Assembly: GCA_964406575.1 (NCBI GenBank)
Contig: CAYOSH010000021.1
Location: forward strand, 5,118-69,117
DNA length: 64,000 nt
From: WTAW01 sp964406575
Lineage (GTDB): Bacteria; Acidobacteriota; Aminicenantia; Aminicenantales; Aminicenantaceae
Direction: 5' to 3'
Shown here: positions 8,029-16,489 of the stretch, piece by piece
Layout: each line of letters begins with the position of its first letter
Numbering within the stretch: the first letter of the stretch is position 1
Notes under the pieces: generated by a model
What the model saw: the letters and a program-made list of their open reading frames with translations, nothing else
The model's database searches: none
What the model was told of the DNA's origin: nothing
Program-made: the position numbers and the translations under genes

Positions 8029-9446
8029 CCCTTCATTACACCCACAGGGACCACCCGAACAACAAGCTTTCCGATGCCGACTTCATGGGAAACTCTAACC
8101 ACTTCGTCGACGTCTTTGTATGCCTGGGAGGCTTCCTCGGCCACACCCCTCCAGCTCGTGGATTGGAGTTCTATCCCCTTTCTCGCCAGGTCCTGTTTGA
8201 TTTGCTCACCCTTGAACTTCCGGCGTGCTTCATGCCTGGACATCATCCGTCCCGCACCATGAGCGGTTGAGCCAAAACTCAATTGTTCGGACTGTTGCGT
8301 TCCGACCAAAACGTAGGACGAAGTCCCCATGCTCCCCGGTATCATGACCGGTTGGCCCACCGACCGATACACTTCGGGGATCTCCTTGCGGCCGGGACCG
8401 AAGCTCCGCGTCGCTCCCTTTCTGTGGATACAGACCTCTTTCTCTTCACCATCGATCTCATGTTTCTCGAATTTGGCGACATTGTGGCAGACATCATAAA
8501 CCTGGTCCATCCCTTCGGAATTTCCCAATATTTTTTGAAAGACCTCCCGAACCCAGTGGGCGATCATCTGTCTGTTGGCAAAGGCAAAGTTCACCGCAGC
8601 GCTCATGGATTTGTAGTACTGCCGGCCCAATTCGGACTGGATGGGCGCATTGATGAGTTCTCTGTCCGGCAATCCAGATGTTCCGAATTTGTTTTCCATG
8701 GCGCGGATGTAATCGGATGCGACCTGATGGCCAAGCCCACGGCTTCCACAGTGGATCATGACCAGTATCTGACCCAAGGAATGGATCCCGAATATTCCGG
8801 CGACCTTGGAGTCGAAAATTTCGGCCACTTTCTGTATCTCTAAAAAATGGTTCCCCGCACCGAGGGTGCCCAACTGAGGGACGCCTCTCTCGATTGCACG
8901 TTTGGACAGATAACTGGGGTCCGCGCTCTTCATCCGTCCGTATTCCTCTGTCCTCTCCAGGTCCACACGTAATCCATATCCATTCTCCACAGCCCATTCC
9001 GCCCCCATCGTGCAGACATCCTCGAGGACTCGCCGGCTCAACTGAAGAATCCCCCGCTTACCCACCCCGGCCGGCACCGACCGAAAAATCTGCGCAAGAA
9101 GCTCTCCTCTTTTTGCCTCCACATCTTCTTCCAAAAATTCTGTTTTCAGGAGCCTGACACCGCAATTGATATCATAGCCCACTCCTCCGGGGGAAATAAC
9201 TCCTCGGTTGAGGTCAAAAGCCGCCACACCCCCTATAGGGAAACCGTAACCCTGGTGGCCATCCGGCATAACGCAGGCCATTTTCTGGATCCCGGGTAAA
9301 CAGGCCACATTCTGGGCCTGCTCAAGGGTCCGGTCGCGTTTGATGCTTTCCAGAAGGGCCGGTGATGTATAGATCACCGTGGGGACCTTCATGTTCCCGT
9401 GTTTTTCAATTTGATAAGTGTGTGCATCGATCCTTTTTAATTCCAT
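8025..9446 (-). CDS. rtcB: RtcB RNA-splicing ligase (3'-phosphate RNA ligase)
   Basis: RtcB joins RNA 3'-phosphate or 2',3'-cyclic phosphate ends to 5'-OH ends using GTP and manganese, in RNA repair and tRNA splicing. Metal and guanylate motifs are present in order: NCGVRLL, GTLGAGNHFLEIQ, HCGSRGLGHQVASDY, HRKGATRSFGPG, GSMGTSSYVLVG, and AHGAGRMMSR, whose His396 corresponds to the guanylylated histidine. 473 residues fits the single-domain bacterial/archaeal form. It is the last gene of a VOC-amrS-archease-rtcB run, nine bases after the archease stop, with GAGGTGG upstream of its ATG. Archease is RtcB's known turnover cofactor, so pairing is functionally meaningful. Confidence 0.95.
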   Translation of the reverse strand: MELKRIDAHTYQIEKHGNMKVPTVIYTSPALLESIKRDRTLEQAQNVACLPGIQKMACVMPDGHQGYGFPIGGVAAFDLNRGVISPGGVGYDINCGVRLLKTEFLEEDVEAKRGELLAQIFRSVPAGVGKRGILQLSRRVLEDVCTMGAEWAVENGYGLRVDLERTEEYGRMKSADPSYLSKRAIERGVPQLGTLGAGNHFLEIQKVAEIFDSKVAGIFGIHSLGQILVMIHCGSRGLGHQVASDYIRAMENKFGTSGLPDRELINAPIQSELGRQYYKSMSAAVNFAFANRQMIAHWVREVFQKILGNSEGMDQVYDVCHNVAKFEKHEIDGEEKEVCIHRKGATRSFGPGRKEIPEVYRSVGQPVMIPGSMGTSSYVLVGTQQSEQLSFGSTAHGAGRMMSRHEARRKFKGEQIKQDLARKGIELQSTSWRGVAEEASQAYKDVDEVVRVSHEVGIGKLVVRVVPVGVMKG

Positions 9447-9455
9447 GCTGCCACC

Positions 9456-9893
9456 TCACACATCCACCACAACCTGAACCATAAAATGTTCATTGATCCA
9501 AATTTCCATCTCATTATAGGTTATGGCTTTCACGTCTCCGAAGGGCCTGTAACGCTTTTCATAAGTATCACCAAAAAATGAACCGTCCAGAATATACTTT
9601 TCCTCGATCCTCCTGATCTTGATCCCCTCTACGGAATGGAGAAGAAACATCCGGGAATCCAGGAGATACAGGATCTCCTCTAAAAAATTCACCAGGAGCT
9701 GTTTGAGGTCTCTGCCTTCCACAGCGACAGGGTGTCGGATCTTGTTCTCGATTGTGTCTCTGTCCCACATGAGAGACACCAGGGCATAGGCCGCATTGGT
9801 GAATGCCTCCTCCAGGCTCTGGCCAAATGCCTGAAACTTTGCATCGGCTGTGTGCTCTAAGAATTGATACTTTTTCCCGTAACTCGAAGACAC
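9456..9893 (-). CDS. Archease, activator of RtcB
   Basis: Archease stimulates guanylylation and multiple turnover of RtcB. The protein has YQFLEHTADAKFQAFG at the start, the middle RDLKQLLVNFLEEILYLLD and the terminal VKAITYNEMEI, all typical of the family, with the acidic metal-site residues (Asp in HTAD). I choose the GTG at 9893, which gives ~145 residues as expected; its G is the last base of the upstream amrS stop (TAGTG), a one-base overlap that implies translational coupling. A longer frame from 10007 would only add amrS-overlapping sequence. rtcB follows directly. Confidence 0.9.
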   Translation of the reverse strand: MSSSYGKKYQFLEHTADAKFQAFGQSLEEAFTNAAYALVSLMWDRDTIENKIRHPVAVEGRDLKQLLVNFLEEILYLLDSRMFLLHSVEGIKIRRIEEKYILDGSFFGDTYEKRYRPFGDVKAITYNEMEIWINEHFMVQVVVDV

Positions 9894-10903
9894 TAGAAAA
9901 CCCCGGCGATCGGATGCCCGCAGTAAGAGCACTTTGCATCCGCAATCGCGTTCTTGCTTAAGGCAAACCCAGTTCTCTGAATGAGGGATGAGCCGCAAGA
10001 GGGACAATACGTGTCCTCTGATTCGCCCAGGACATTCCCGATGTAGATGTATCGCAGGCCCTCCCTTTTTCCTATGGAATAGGCTCTGCGGAGAGTTTCC
10101 ACAGGCGTCGAAGACGTGTCGGTGAAGTTATAATCCGGATGAAAACGGCTGATATGCCATGGGATATCCGGGTCCACATCAACGATGAAGCGGGCGATCT
10201 TTGTCAGCTCCTCATCAGAGTCATTCTGGCCAGGAATGACCAGCGTTGTGATCTCCACCCAGATCCCGAGTGTTCTCATTTTCCGAATGGATGCACAAAC
10301 TGGCTCCAGATGGGCTCTGCACATCTCTGCGTAGAATTTCTCACTGAATGATTTGAGATCAACGTTGCAGGCATCTAGATATGGGTGAAAGGTCTCAAGA
10401 GCTTCAGCCGTCATGTAGCCATTAGTCACAAAAGAGTTTCCAAGACCTTCTTTTTTGCCAAGTTTTGCCGTGTCGTAAGCAAACTCGAAGAAAATCGTGG
10501 GCTCGGTGTAGGTATAAGAAATGCTCTGACATCCTTGATCCTTTGCAGCCCTGACAATATCCTCAGGAGAAAAGGTTTCATTGGAGGAGGCCTTGTCCTT
10601 GCTTTTGGACCGTTGAGAGATTTGCCAGTTCTGGCAGAAGGGGCACTGAAAATTGCAGCCCATGGTTGCGATGGAAAAAGCATTCGAGCCCGGCAGATAG
10701 TGATACAGAGGTTTTTTCTCTATGGGGTCCACATGGGCAGCGATGACCTCTCCATAAACAAGGGTATAGAGTTTGCCCTTTCTGTTTTGTCGTACTCCAC
10801 AGATCCCGTATTTTTCCGGAACAATCTGGCAGCGATGGCTGCACAGGTCGCACACGACGCGTTCCCCTTCCAGAGAGTGGAAGAGCATGGCCTCTTTACG
10901 CAT
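9893..10903 (-). CDS. amrS: AmmeMemoRadiSam-type radical SAM enzyme
   Basis: A radical SAM protein of the AmrS/PflA-like family. The cluster motif MGCNFQCPFCQNW supplies Cys83, Cys87 and Cys90 for the 4Fe-4S/SAM site. An N-terminal CDLCSHRCQI...GICGVR element and a C-terminal zinc-ribbon-like pair (CPSCG, CSYCG) frame the barrel, which is typical of AmrS. FVTNGYMTAEAL and VDLKSFSEKFYAEMCRAH are family hallmarks. The usual partners AMMECR1 and Memo are not in this window. The substrate of AmrS is unknown to me; earlier annotations as pyruvate-formate-lyase activase are probably wrong. It sits in a tight run between a VOC protein and archease, which hints at a link to RNA repair or simply coexpression. 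Confidence 0.85.
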   Translation of the reverse strand: MRKEAMLFHSLEGERVVCDLCSHRCQIVPEKYGICGVRQNRKGKLYTLVYGEVIAAHVDPIEKKPLYHYLPGSNAFSIATMGCNFQCPFCQNWQISQRSKSKDKASSNETFSPEDIVRAAKDQGCQSISYTYTEPTIFFEFAYDTAKLGKKEGLGNSFVTNGYMTAEALETFHPYLDACNVDLKSFSEKFYAEMCRAHLEPVCASIRKMRTLGIWVEITTLVIPGQNDSDEELTKIARFIVDVDPDIPWHISRFHPDYNFTDTSSTPVETLRRAYSIGKREGLRYIYIGNVLGESEDTYCPSCGSSLIQRTGFALSKNAIADAKCSYCGHPIAGVF

Positions 10904-10908
10904 TTTTC

Positions 10909-11322
10909 CTAGACTTTAGCCTCATAGACCTCGATAAGATTCCCTTCCGGGTCTTTGATAAAATAGATCGTGCGGCCTGCATGTTCGATCTCTATAACAG
11001 GGACATTTTTTGTTTTGAGAGCCCGAACGAACTGTATCCTATCCTCCACTCCCATGCCCCAGTGATTGTATCCGAGAGTGGCAAATTCCCTTGGAGAGGT
11101 TTGAGCCTCTGTGAGTGAAAAGACTTCGAGAACGGCTGAACTGCGTCTGAGTTTGGTGAGAGTGCATGAGGAGGGAATATGAAAGATCTGATCCACAAGC
11201 TCAGCGGAGAGAAGTCGCGTCTCCCCTTCTTCAAATCCCAAACTCTCGGTATAGAATTTCTTCAGCTTTTCCAGATCGTTCGCCAGGATCCCGATATGAT
11301 GGCAGTAAATATTTCGTTCCAT
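10909..11322 (-). CDS. VOC (glyoxalase/bleomycin-resistance) superfamily protein
   Basis: A 137-residue paired beta-alpha-beta-beta-beta protein. It opens IYCHHIGILANDLEKLKKFY and closes IYFIKDPEGNLIEVYE, the two metal-site modules of the vicinal oxygen chelate fold, with His and Glu ligands visible (HHIG, HWGMGV, IEVYE). Members include lactoylglutathione lyase, methylmalonyl-CoA epimerase and dioxygenases; nothing here fixes the substrate. It is the first gene of a minus-strand run, and amrS starts five bases after its stop. Upstream (11323-11512) about 190 bases contain no gene I can support. Confidence 0.75.
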   Translation of the reverse strand: MERNIYCHHIGILANDLEKLKKFYTESLGFEEGETRLLSAELVDQIFHIPSSCTLTKLRRSSAVLEVFSLTEAQTSPREFATLGYNHWGMGVEDRIQFVRALKTKNVPVIEIEHAGRTIYFIKDPEGNLIEVYEAKV

Positions 11323-11512
11323 TTAAAATTATCCTTTATTCCGTTCCTTGCTTTATTAACCCATAGCCCACCGATTTTGTCATCCGGTCCATTCAGGACA
11401 CACCTTCATAACTTACCAGAAAAAGGGATGGAATGGTAGCCCTTCCGCAACCACGATGGATTGAAAAGTTTCGAGTGATAGGGAGTGCCAGAATCAAGGA
11501 TATGGAAAAGCC

Positions 11513-12160
11513 TCAGTTCCTCCCAGAAGATTCGAAAAAAGGACACAGATGATTCAGGGAGCATCCGGAACACCGGGGTTTTCGCGCTTGGCAGACCGCT
11601 CTGCCGTGATTCACGAGCATGTAGTTGAAATCGATCCACTCTTCTTTCGGAATCAACGCCATCAAATCCTGCTCGATCTTGTCGGGAATGGTCTCTGCAC
11701 TCAATCCCAATCTTCCTGAAAGCCGTTTGACATGCGTGTCTACAGCGATCCCTTCGGCCTTTTGGTACCCGCTGGAAAGCACGATGTTTGCTGTTTTTCT
11801 CGCCACACCGGGAAGGGTGATCAGGTCATCCATGTTATCCGGGACTTGACCAGAAAAATCCTCGACGATCTTTCTGGACGCGCTGATGATACTCTTGGCT
11901 TTGTTCCGGAAAAAACCTGTAGGACGGATCTCCGCTTCCAGTTCTTCCCGATCGGCACGGGCAAAATCCAGAGCGGACTTGTACTTTGCAAACAGCATGG
12001 GGGTGAGCTGATTGACTCGCTCATCCGTGCACTGGGCAGAGAGGATGGTTGCCACAAGGATCTCGAAGGGAGTGCGGAACGCGAGTGCCGTCCGGCTCTT
12101 TGGGTATGTGTGATGTAATATCCGGATGATCTCACCGATACGCTTCTCTGCACTCTCCAT
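11513..12160 (-). CDS. nth: Endonuclease III (DNA glycosylase/AP lyase)
   Basis: It removes oxidised pyrimidines and nicks abasic sites in base excision repair. The helix-hairpin-helix LPGVARKTANIVLS carries the catalytic Lys, and VDTHVKRLSGRLGL the catalytic Asp. The 4Fe-4S loop is CQARKPRCSGCSLNHLC, with the standard Cys spacing. I start at the ATG at 12160, preceded by CAGGAG; an upstream in-frame ATG at 12190 lacks such a site. The resulting 215 residues match bacterial Nth. It lies downstream of an M50 protease and nadA, within a long minus-strand set of iron-sulfur genes, of which it is itself a client. Confidence 0.95.
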   Translation of the reverse strand: MESAEKRIGEIIRILHHTYPKSRTALAFRTPFEILVATILSAQCTDERVNQLTPMLFAKYKSALDFARADREELEAEIRPTGFFRNKAKSIISASRKIVEDFSGQVPDNMDDLITLPGVARKTANIVLSSGYQKAEGIAVDTHVKRLSGRLGLSAETIPDKIEQDLMALIPKEEWIDFNYMLVNHGRAVCQARKPRCSGCSLNHLCPFFESSGRN

Positions 12161-12202
12161 TATGGTTCTCCTGGATTCAGGAAGTATCACCAGGGTGCTT
12201 TT

Positions 12203-13318
12203 CTAAGCGCCCAGTTCTTTACGGAGCTGAATAAATCGCAGAATATCCGTACGGCAGATGATCCCCTTGACTTGATCGCCATCCATCACGGGCACTTGAT
12301 GGATCTCTTTTGCGGTCAGTTTGTTCAGGATATCACTGCCATCAGAATCGAGAGAAACAGCTTCCAGTTTATCGCGGGGCGTCATGACTTCGGCTAGCGT
12401 AGTTTGTCCCCAGTTCTCACGCGGGACGGTTTTCACATCCTCCAAGCAAACGATCCCCTTCAAAACATCGCCATCCTGGACCAGAAACACGCGCTCTTTC
12501 TGTCGCAGGATGTACGCGTCGACCAGATCTTGGACCAAAAGTGTGCTGGGCACAGAGTGGAAGTCTTTGGTCATCAACTCTCGTGCGGTCACTCCTTTGA
12601 GCAGGGATTCAACCATCACCTGCTGGTATCCCCTGACAGCGGCACTGTGGAGAAACCAGCCAATAAAGACCAGCCAAAACCCGGAAAAGCTTCCTCTCAG
12701 AATCTGAAGAATCCCGACAAAGATCAGAAAAAAAGCCAATCCCTGGCCCACACGCGAAGCAATCTTTGTCGCCTTTTTCAGGTCTCCGGATATCTTCCAG
12801 ATGATGGACCGCAAGACTCTTCCTCCATCCATGGGAAATCCCGGAAGGAGGTTAAAAACCGCCAGGATGATGTTGATCAATGCCAAATAGGAGACGACAG
12901 CTCCCAGGGTCTCGCTCAATCCTTTGAGTAAAAAAGAGAGGACGAAAGCCGTGATGCCAATGCCGAAACTCGTCAGAGGTCCTACCAATGCCATAAAAAA
13001 TTCTTGTGTCGGCTGTTTGGGCTCTTCGCTGATTTGCGCCACACCCCCCAGAATAAAAAGAGTGATACTTTTAACTTTCTCACCCTGGGCAATGGCCACA
13101 AGCGAATGAGACAGCTCGTGGATCAGCACAGAACCAAAGATCAACAGACTTGTCAGCAGCCCGATCAGCCAATACTGGTAACTGGGCCAATCGGAAAACT
13201 TCTCAGGAAAATAAGACGAAGCCAGGGACCAAGTGAAGAGGATCAAGATGACAAACCAGCTGGAGTCAATACGGATCTCTATGCCTGCGATCTTTCCCAC
13301 ACGCCATGAATGATTCAT
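12203..13318 (-). CDS. Site-2 protease family (M50) metalloprotease with CBS domains
   Basis: An integral-membrane zinc protease. The metal motif HELSH (His67, Glu68, His71) sits in the second predicted membrane helix and the third ligand in NLLPGFPMDGGRVLRS, both in the expected topology, with about six hydrophobic segments in the first 220 residues. Two CBS repeats follow (~240-365: VTARELMTKDFHSVP..., LAEVMTPRDKLEAV...), probably sensing nucleotides. This architecture is the Rip3-like class, distinct from RseP, which has PDZ domains. The substrate is unknown. nadA ends ten bases upstream, so the pair is likely cotranscribed. Confidence 0.88.
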   Translation of the reverse strand: MNHSWRVGKIAGIEIRIDSSWFVILILFTWSLASSYFPEKFSDWPSYQYWLIGLLTSLLIFGSVLIHELSHSLVAIAQGEKVKSITLFILGGVAQISEEPKQPTQEFFMALVGPLTSFGIGITAFVLSFLLKGLSETLGAVVSYLALINIILAVFNLLPGFPMDGGRVLRSIIWKISGDLKKATKIASRVGQGLAFFLIFVGILQILRGSFSGFWLVFIGWFLHSAAVRGYQQVMVESLLKGVTARELMTKDFHSVPSTLLVQDLVDAYILRQKERVFLVQDGDVLKGIVCLEDVKTVPRENWGQTTLAEVMTPRDKLEAVSLDSDGSDILNKLTAKEIHQVPVMDGDQVKGIICRTDILRFIQLRKELGA

Positions 13319-13328
13319 TATGTTTTCC

Positions 13329-14237
13329 TCACACTATAGCAATCATTTTTTCGATGGCTCCCCTTGCCTTCCGGGCTATATCCTCGGGCACATCGATTCT
13401 AAAAACCATCTCTTCAAGCGACCATAGCACTTTCGGCAAACTTATTTTTTTCATGTTTGCGCAAATGGCATGATCCCTCAGGGGGATAAAACATGTCTTG
13501 GAATTGAGTTTCTTGAGGCGGTGAATAATCCCTTCTTCAGTTCCAAGAATGACATCTTTCTTATCTGTTAGCTGCGATTCTTTGACCATTTGCCCAGTGG
13601 ATAAAACCTTATCGGCCAGATCTATGACTTCCGGGCGACACTCGGGGTGGACCCAAACCTCAGCTTCGGGGAAGAGAGCTCTTTTCTCCTGGACATCCCT
13701 TGCCCGAAACTTGTTGTGGACATAACAGTATCCATCCCAAGGAATGACTCTTTTCTCCGTAAAACGCGCCACATAGGCAGCCAGGTTCTTATCCGGAGCA
13801 AAAAGGATCGTATCATCCCGTATGGATTCAACCACTTTGAGAGCATTGGAGGATGTGCAGCAGATATCGCATTCGGCCTTGACCTCTGCAGACGTGTTGA
13901 CATAACAGACAACTTTTTTGCCGGGGTATTCCTTCTTCCACTGCCTCAACTCCGTAGCGGTGACCATGTCAGCCATGGGACAACCGGCGTGGCTATCCGG
14001 GATTAGGACCGTTTTCCCAGGAGCCAGGATCGCAGCGGTCTCCGCCATGAAATGGACTCCGCAGAATACTATGACATCATTATCCAGTTTTGCCGCTTTC
14101 CGGCTCAACTGCAAAGAGTCCCCGACAAAATCTGCGATGTCTTGCACATCCGGGATTTGGTAATTATGGGCGATAATGATTGCATTCCGTTCGGCTTTCA
14201 ACCGCTTTATTTTTTTGATGATCTCTTTTTTATCCAC
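13329..14237 (-). CDS. nadA: Quinolinate synthase
   Basis: NadA condenses iminoaspartate with dihydroxyacetone phosphate to give quinolinate for NAD synthesis, and needs a 4Fe-4S cluster. The likely ligands are Cys86 in AGCPMAD, Cys171 in WDGYCYVH and Cys259 in HAICANM, spaced as in structurally known NadA. HNYQIPDVQDIADFVGDSL near the start and HPECRPEV are family hallmarks. The start is GTG at 14237, with GAGAGGTAA upstream. 302 residues is standard. No nadB or nadC is in this window. It follows the iron-sulfur assembly genes on the same strand, after about 165 bases holding a dispersed repeat. Confidence 0.95.
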   Translation of the reverse strand: MDKKEIIKKIKRLKAERNAIIIAHNYQIPDVQDIADFVGDSLQLSRKAAKLDNDVIVFCGVHFMAETAAILAPGKTVLIPDSHAGCPMADMVTATELRQWKKEYPGKKVVCYVNTSAEVKAECDICCTSSNALKVVESIRDDTILFAPDKNLAAYVARFTEKRVIPWDGYCYVHNKFRARDVQEKRALFPEAEVWVHPECRPEVIDLADKVLSTGQMVKESQLTDKKDVILGTEEGIIHRLKKLNSKTCFIPLRDHAICANMKKISLPKVLWSLEEMVFRIDVPEDIARKARGAIEKMIAIV

Positions 14238-14266
14238 GGTTTATTACCTCTCATCCACAGGATGTC

Positions 14267-14349
14267 TATCCAAATCTATGATTGTACGAATACTTATTTA
14301 CGTAATTATGTGCCCCAATCGTGTGCTTGAGAAAACCGCAATTACCAAT
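14267..14349. repeat. Dispersed intergenic repeat, copy 1
   Basis: A degenerate element shared with 26418-26507 and in part with 24492-24553 and 56781-56810. It begins TATCCAAATC, has a GAATACT core and ends with GAGAAAACCG and ACCAAT. It fills most of the tusA-nadA gap. Confidence 0.5.
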
Positions 14350-14403
14350 GGGGACACTCCTCATTCTGTTCTTGATGAATTCGGATCGGTAGAACCTCGC
14401 CCA

Positions 14404-14637
14404 TCAATCTTTGACCTTTTTTACATAGACTTTGTAGATCTCACCATCCTCTTCCATCCCCAGATACTCTTGCCCCGTCTGCCGACACCAAGCCGGCATA
14501 TCTTCTTTGATCCCCTCATCCGTTGAGAGGACAGCGAGTACCTGACCTTTTTCAAGCTCCTTGATCTTTTTAGCTGTTTGAATGATGGGCATGGGACAAA
14601 GAAGACCGAAACAATCCAGTATTTCATCGGCGTGCAT
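14404..14637 (-). CDS. TusA-family sulfur-carrier protein
   Basis: A 77-residue protein with the diagnostic FGLLCPMPII motif (Cys14 in CPMP) that accepts persulfide sulfur, followed by the short beta-alpha-beta fold IKELEKGQVLAVLSTDEG. TusA-like proteins relay sulfur from cysteine desulfurases to tRNA thiolation, molybdopterin synthesis or other pathways. The start is the ATG at 14637 with AGAGGGG upstream; the longer frame from 14901 overlaps the iscU-like gene and has no family resemblance. It lies downstream of iscS and iscU homologues, fitting a role as sulfur acceptor from that desulfurase. An extra Cys9 is present. The exact pathway is unknown. Confidence 0.85.
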   Translation of the reverse strand: MHADEILDCFGLLCPMPIIQTAKKIKELEKGQVLAVLSTDEGIKEDMPAWCRQTGQEYLGMEEDGEIYKVYVKKVKD

Positions 14638-14719
14638 GATATTCCCCTCTCTTCCGAAAAAACTAACGGGCCAACACAAACATTCGTCCTTGAAAAAACA
14701 TTCGACGCCAGATGACCAG

Positions 14720-15289
14720 TTACACCCGGACCTTCGTTGCGCCGCAATGGAGGCACTTATCTTCGTCTTTGCGGAGCACATTGCCGCACTCATCGCATCT
14801 GTCGAGCTCGACCTGACAAGTGTGACAGGCCTCCTCCATCCCTTCAACAGGTCCATCACAATAAGGACAGGAAAATTTTCCCGTGTCTCCTGCTTTGACA
14901 TCTTCGGTTTTTTCAGGGGCTTTCTTTTTCTCTCTGAAGTTTTCTATTGCCTCATGCAATGCATCCGCTCCTAAGTTCGAGCAGTGAAGTTTGTTTTTCG
15001 GCAACCCATCCAACTCTTCGGCAACATCGTCGTTGGTTATGGCCATCGCTTCCTCCAGAGTCTTTCCTTTGGCCATCTCACTGACCATGCTGGATACGGC
15101 TATAGCCGCACCGCAACCGAAGGTTTTAAACTTGACATCCTCAATCCTGTTGTCCTTGACTTTGATATAGAACTCCATCATGTCGCCACAGACAGGGTTC
15201 CCGACTTTACCGACGCCATCGGCATCCTCGATCGTCCCCACATTCCGGGGATTCTGAAAATGATCCATCACTTTTTCGCTATAAATCAT
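14720..15289 (-). CDS. IscU/NifU-type Fe-S scaffold fused to C-terminal zinc ribbons
   Basis: Residues 1-120 are an IscU-type scaffold: HFQNPRNVG at the start and the three cluster cysteines Cys34 (NPVCGD), Cys59 (KTFGCGAA) and Cys103 (KLHCSNLGADAL). The tail (~139-185) adds four CxxC pairs (Cys141/144, 155/158, 165/168, 179/182), a double-zinc-ribbon or rubredoxin-like module not found in ordinary IscU or in NifU, which instead has a 2Fe-2S domain and an Nfu domain. The gene starts four bases after the desulfurase stop, so it almost certainly works with it. The tail may bind zinc or iron, or present clients; that is inference. The separate Nfu gene is two genes upstream. Confidence 0.88.
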   Translation of the reverse strand: MIYSEKVMDHFQNPRNVGTIEDADGVGKVGNPVCGDMMEFYIKVKDNRIEDVKFKTFGCGAAIAVSSMVSEMAKGKTLEEAMAITNDDVAEELDGLPKNKLHCSNLGADALHEAIENFREKKKAPEKTEDVKAGDTGKFSCPYCDGPVEGMEEACHTCQVELDRCDECGNVLRKDEDKCLHCGATKVRV

Positions 15290-15293
15290 AATA

Positions 15294-16466
15294 TCACTCC
15301 TCGTGTTGTTTCGGATAAAGGGGAGACATTTGTCTCAACCTCTCTATGATCTCTGGGAAAACTTCGAAAAGATAATCGATATCTTCAGAAGTGTTCTGGT
15401 CCACCAGGCTGAAAACCAAAGATCCTTGTGCTATCGCATGGTCGAAGCCCATGGCCAGGAGGACATGGGAAGCCTTTAACGCTCGGGACGTGCAGGCAGA
15501 CCCGCTGGCTGCGGCAATGCCCTTCATATCCAGGTTCAAAAGCATGGCTTCGCCCTCGATGAATTCCACACAAAAACTGGCGTGGTGAGGAAGCCTGTTT
15601 TCAGGATGACCCGTAAGAATCACATGGTCTACGTCTTGTCTCATGCGATGAATGATTGTGTCTCTCAAGGGTTTGACTTTCTCAGTCCGTTCCTGCAATT
15701 CCTTCAGCGCGATTTCGGCAGCCTTTCCCAGCCCGACTATGCCTGAGATGTTTTCTGAACCTGCCCGTTTGCCGCCCTCTTGGATACCCCCATCTATATA
15801 GGGAAGGCAGCGTGTTCCTTTTTTGAGGAAGAGGGCCGCACTACCCGTGGGACCATAAAACTGATTGCCGGCAAGGCTCAGCGCATCCACATCCAGTGTT
15901 TTCACGCTGACGGGGATATTCCCCACAGCATCCACAGCATCCGTGTGACATGGCACACCTTTCTCGTGGCAGACTTTAGCAACGTCTGCCACAGGTTCTA
16001 TCGTACCCACTTCGCCATTAGCCAGCATGAGAGAAACAAGGATAGTTTCTGGAGTGATGGCCTTCCTCACATCTTCAGGGTCAACAAGCCCATAACGGTC
16101 CACGGGGACCTCTGTGACAGAGAATCCGGATTTTTCCAGGCTTTTCACTGAATGCAAAACGGATTGATGCTCCACCGCAGAGACCACGATATTTTTCCCC
16201 CTGGCCTTCTGAGCCAGAGCCATTCCTTTAATGGCAAAGTTGTTCGACTCAGAACCGCTGGAGGTGAAAAAAACTTCCTCGGTTTCAGCATCGATCAATT
16301 GGGCGACTTTTTGGCGAGCATCCTCAATAGCGCTTGCAGTCTCCTGACCATAAGAATGAAGGCTCTGGGGATTTCCGTAAAATTCCTTCAAATAGGGAAA
16401 CATAGCTTCCGCAACCCGAGGATCTAAAGGAGTGGATGCGATGTGGTCAAAATATACTCTTCTCAT
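15294..16466 (-). CDS. iscS: Cysteine desulfurase (NifS/IscS family)
   Basis: A PLP enzyme that takes sulfur from cysteine for Fe-S clusters and thiolation. Family start YFDHIASTPLDPRVAEAM, VSAVEHQSVL, the DAVDAVGNIPV pocket and the region around the PLP site are present. One departure: the usual SxHKxxGPxGxGAL motif reads SLAGNQFYGPTGSAALF, so the HK that normally holds PLP Lys appears as GNQ, which is worth checking. The catalytic Cys lies in SGSACTSRALKASHVL. ATG at 16466, with AGGGAG upstream, gives 390 residues; the longer frame to 16589 overlaps nfu. Between nfu and the iscU-like gene, so part of one operon. Confidence 0.85.
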   Translation of the reverse strand: MRRVYFDHIASTPLDPRVAEAMFPYLKEFYGNPQSLHSYGQETASAIEDARQKVAQLIDAETEEVFFTSSGSESNNFAIKGMALAQKARGKNIVVSAVEHQSVLHSVKSLEKSGFSVTEVPVDRYGLVDPEDVRKAITPETILVSLMLANGEVGTIEPVADVAKVCHEKGVPCHTDAVDAVGNIPVSVKTLDVDALSLAGNQFYGPTGSAALFLKKGTRCLPYIDGGIQEGGKRAGSENISGIVGLGKAAEIALKELQERTEKVKPLRDTIIHRMRQDVDHVILTGHPENRLPHHASFCVEFIEGEAMLLNLDMKGIAAASGSACTSRALKASHVLLAMGFDHAIAQGSLVFSLVDQNTSEDIDYLFEVFPEIIERLRQMSPLYPKQHEE

Positions 16467-16489
16467 GGAATCGCTCCCTGCTCTTGCGC

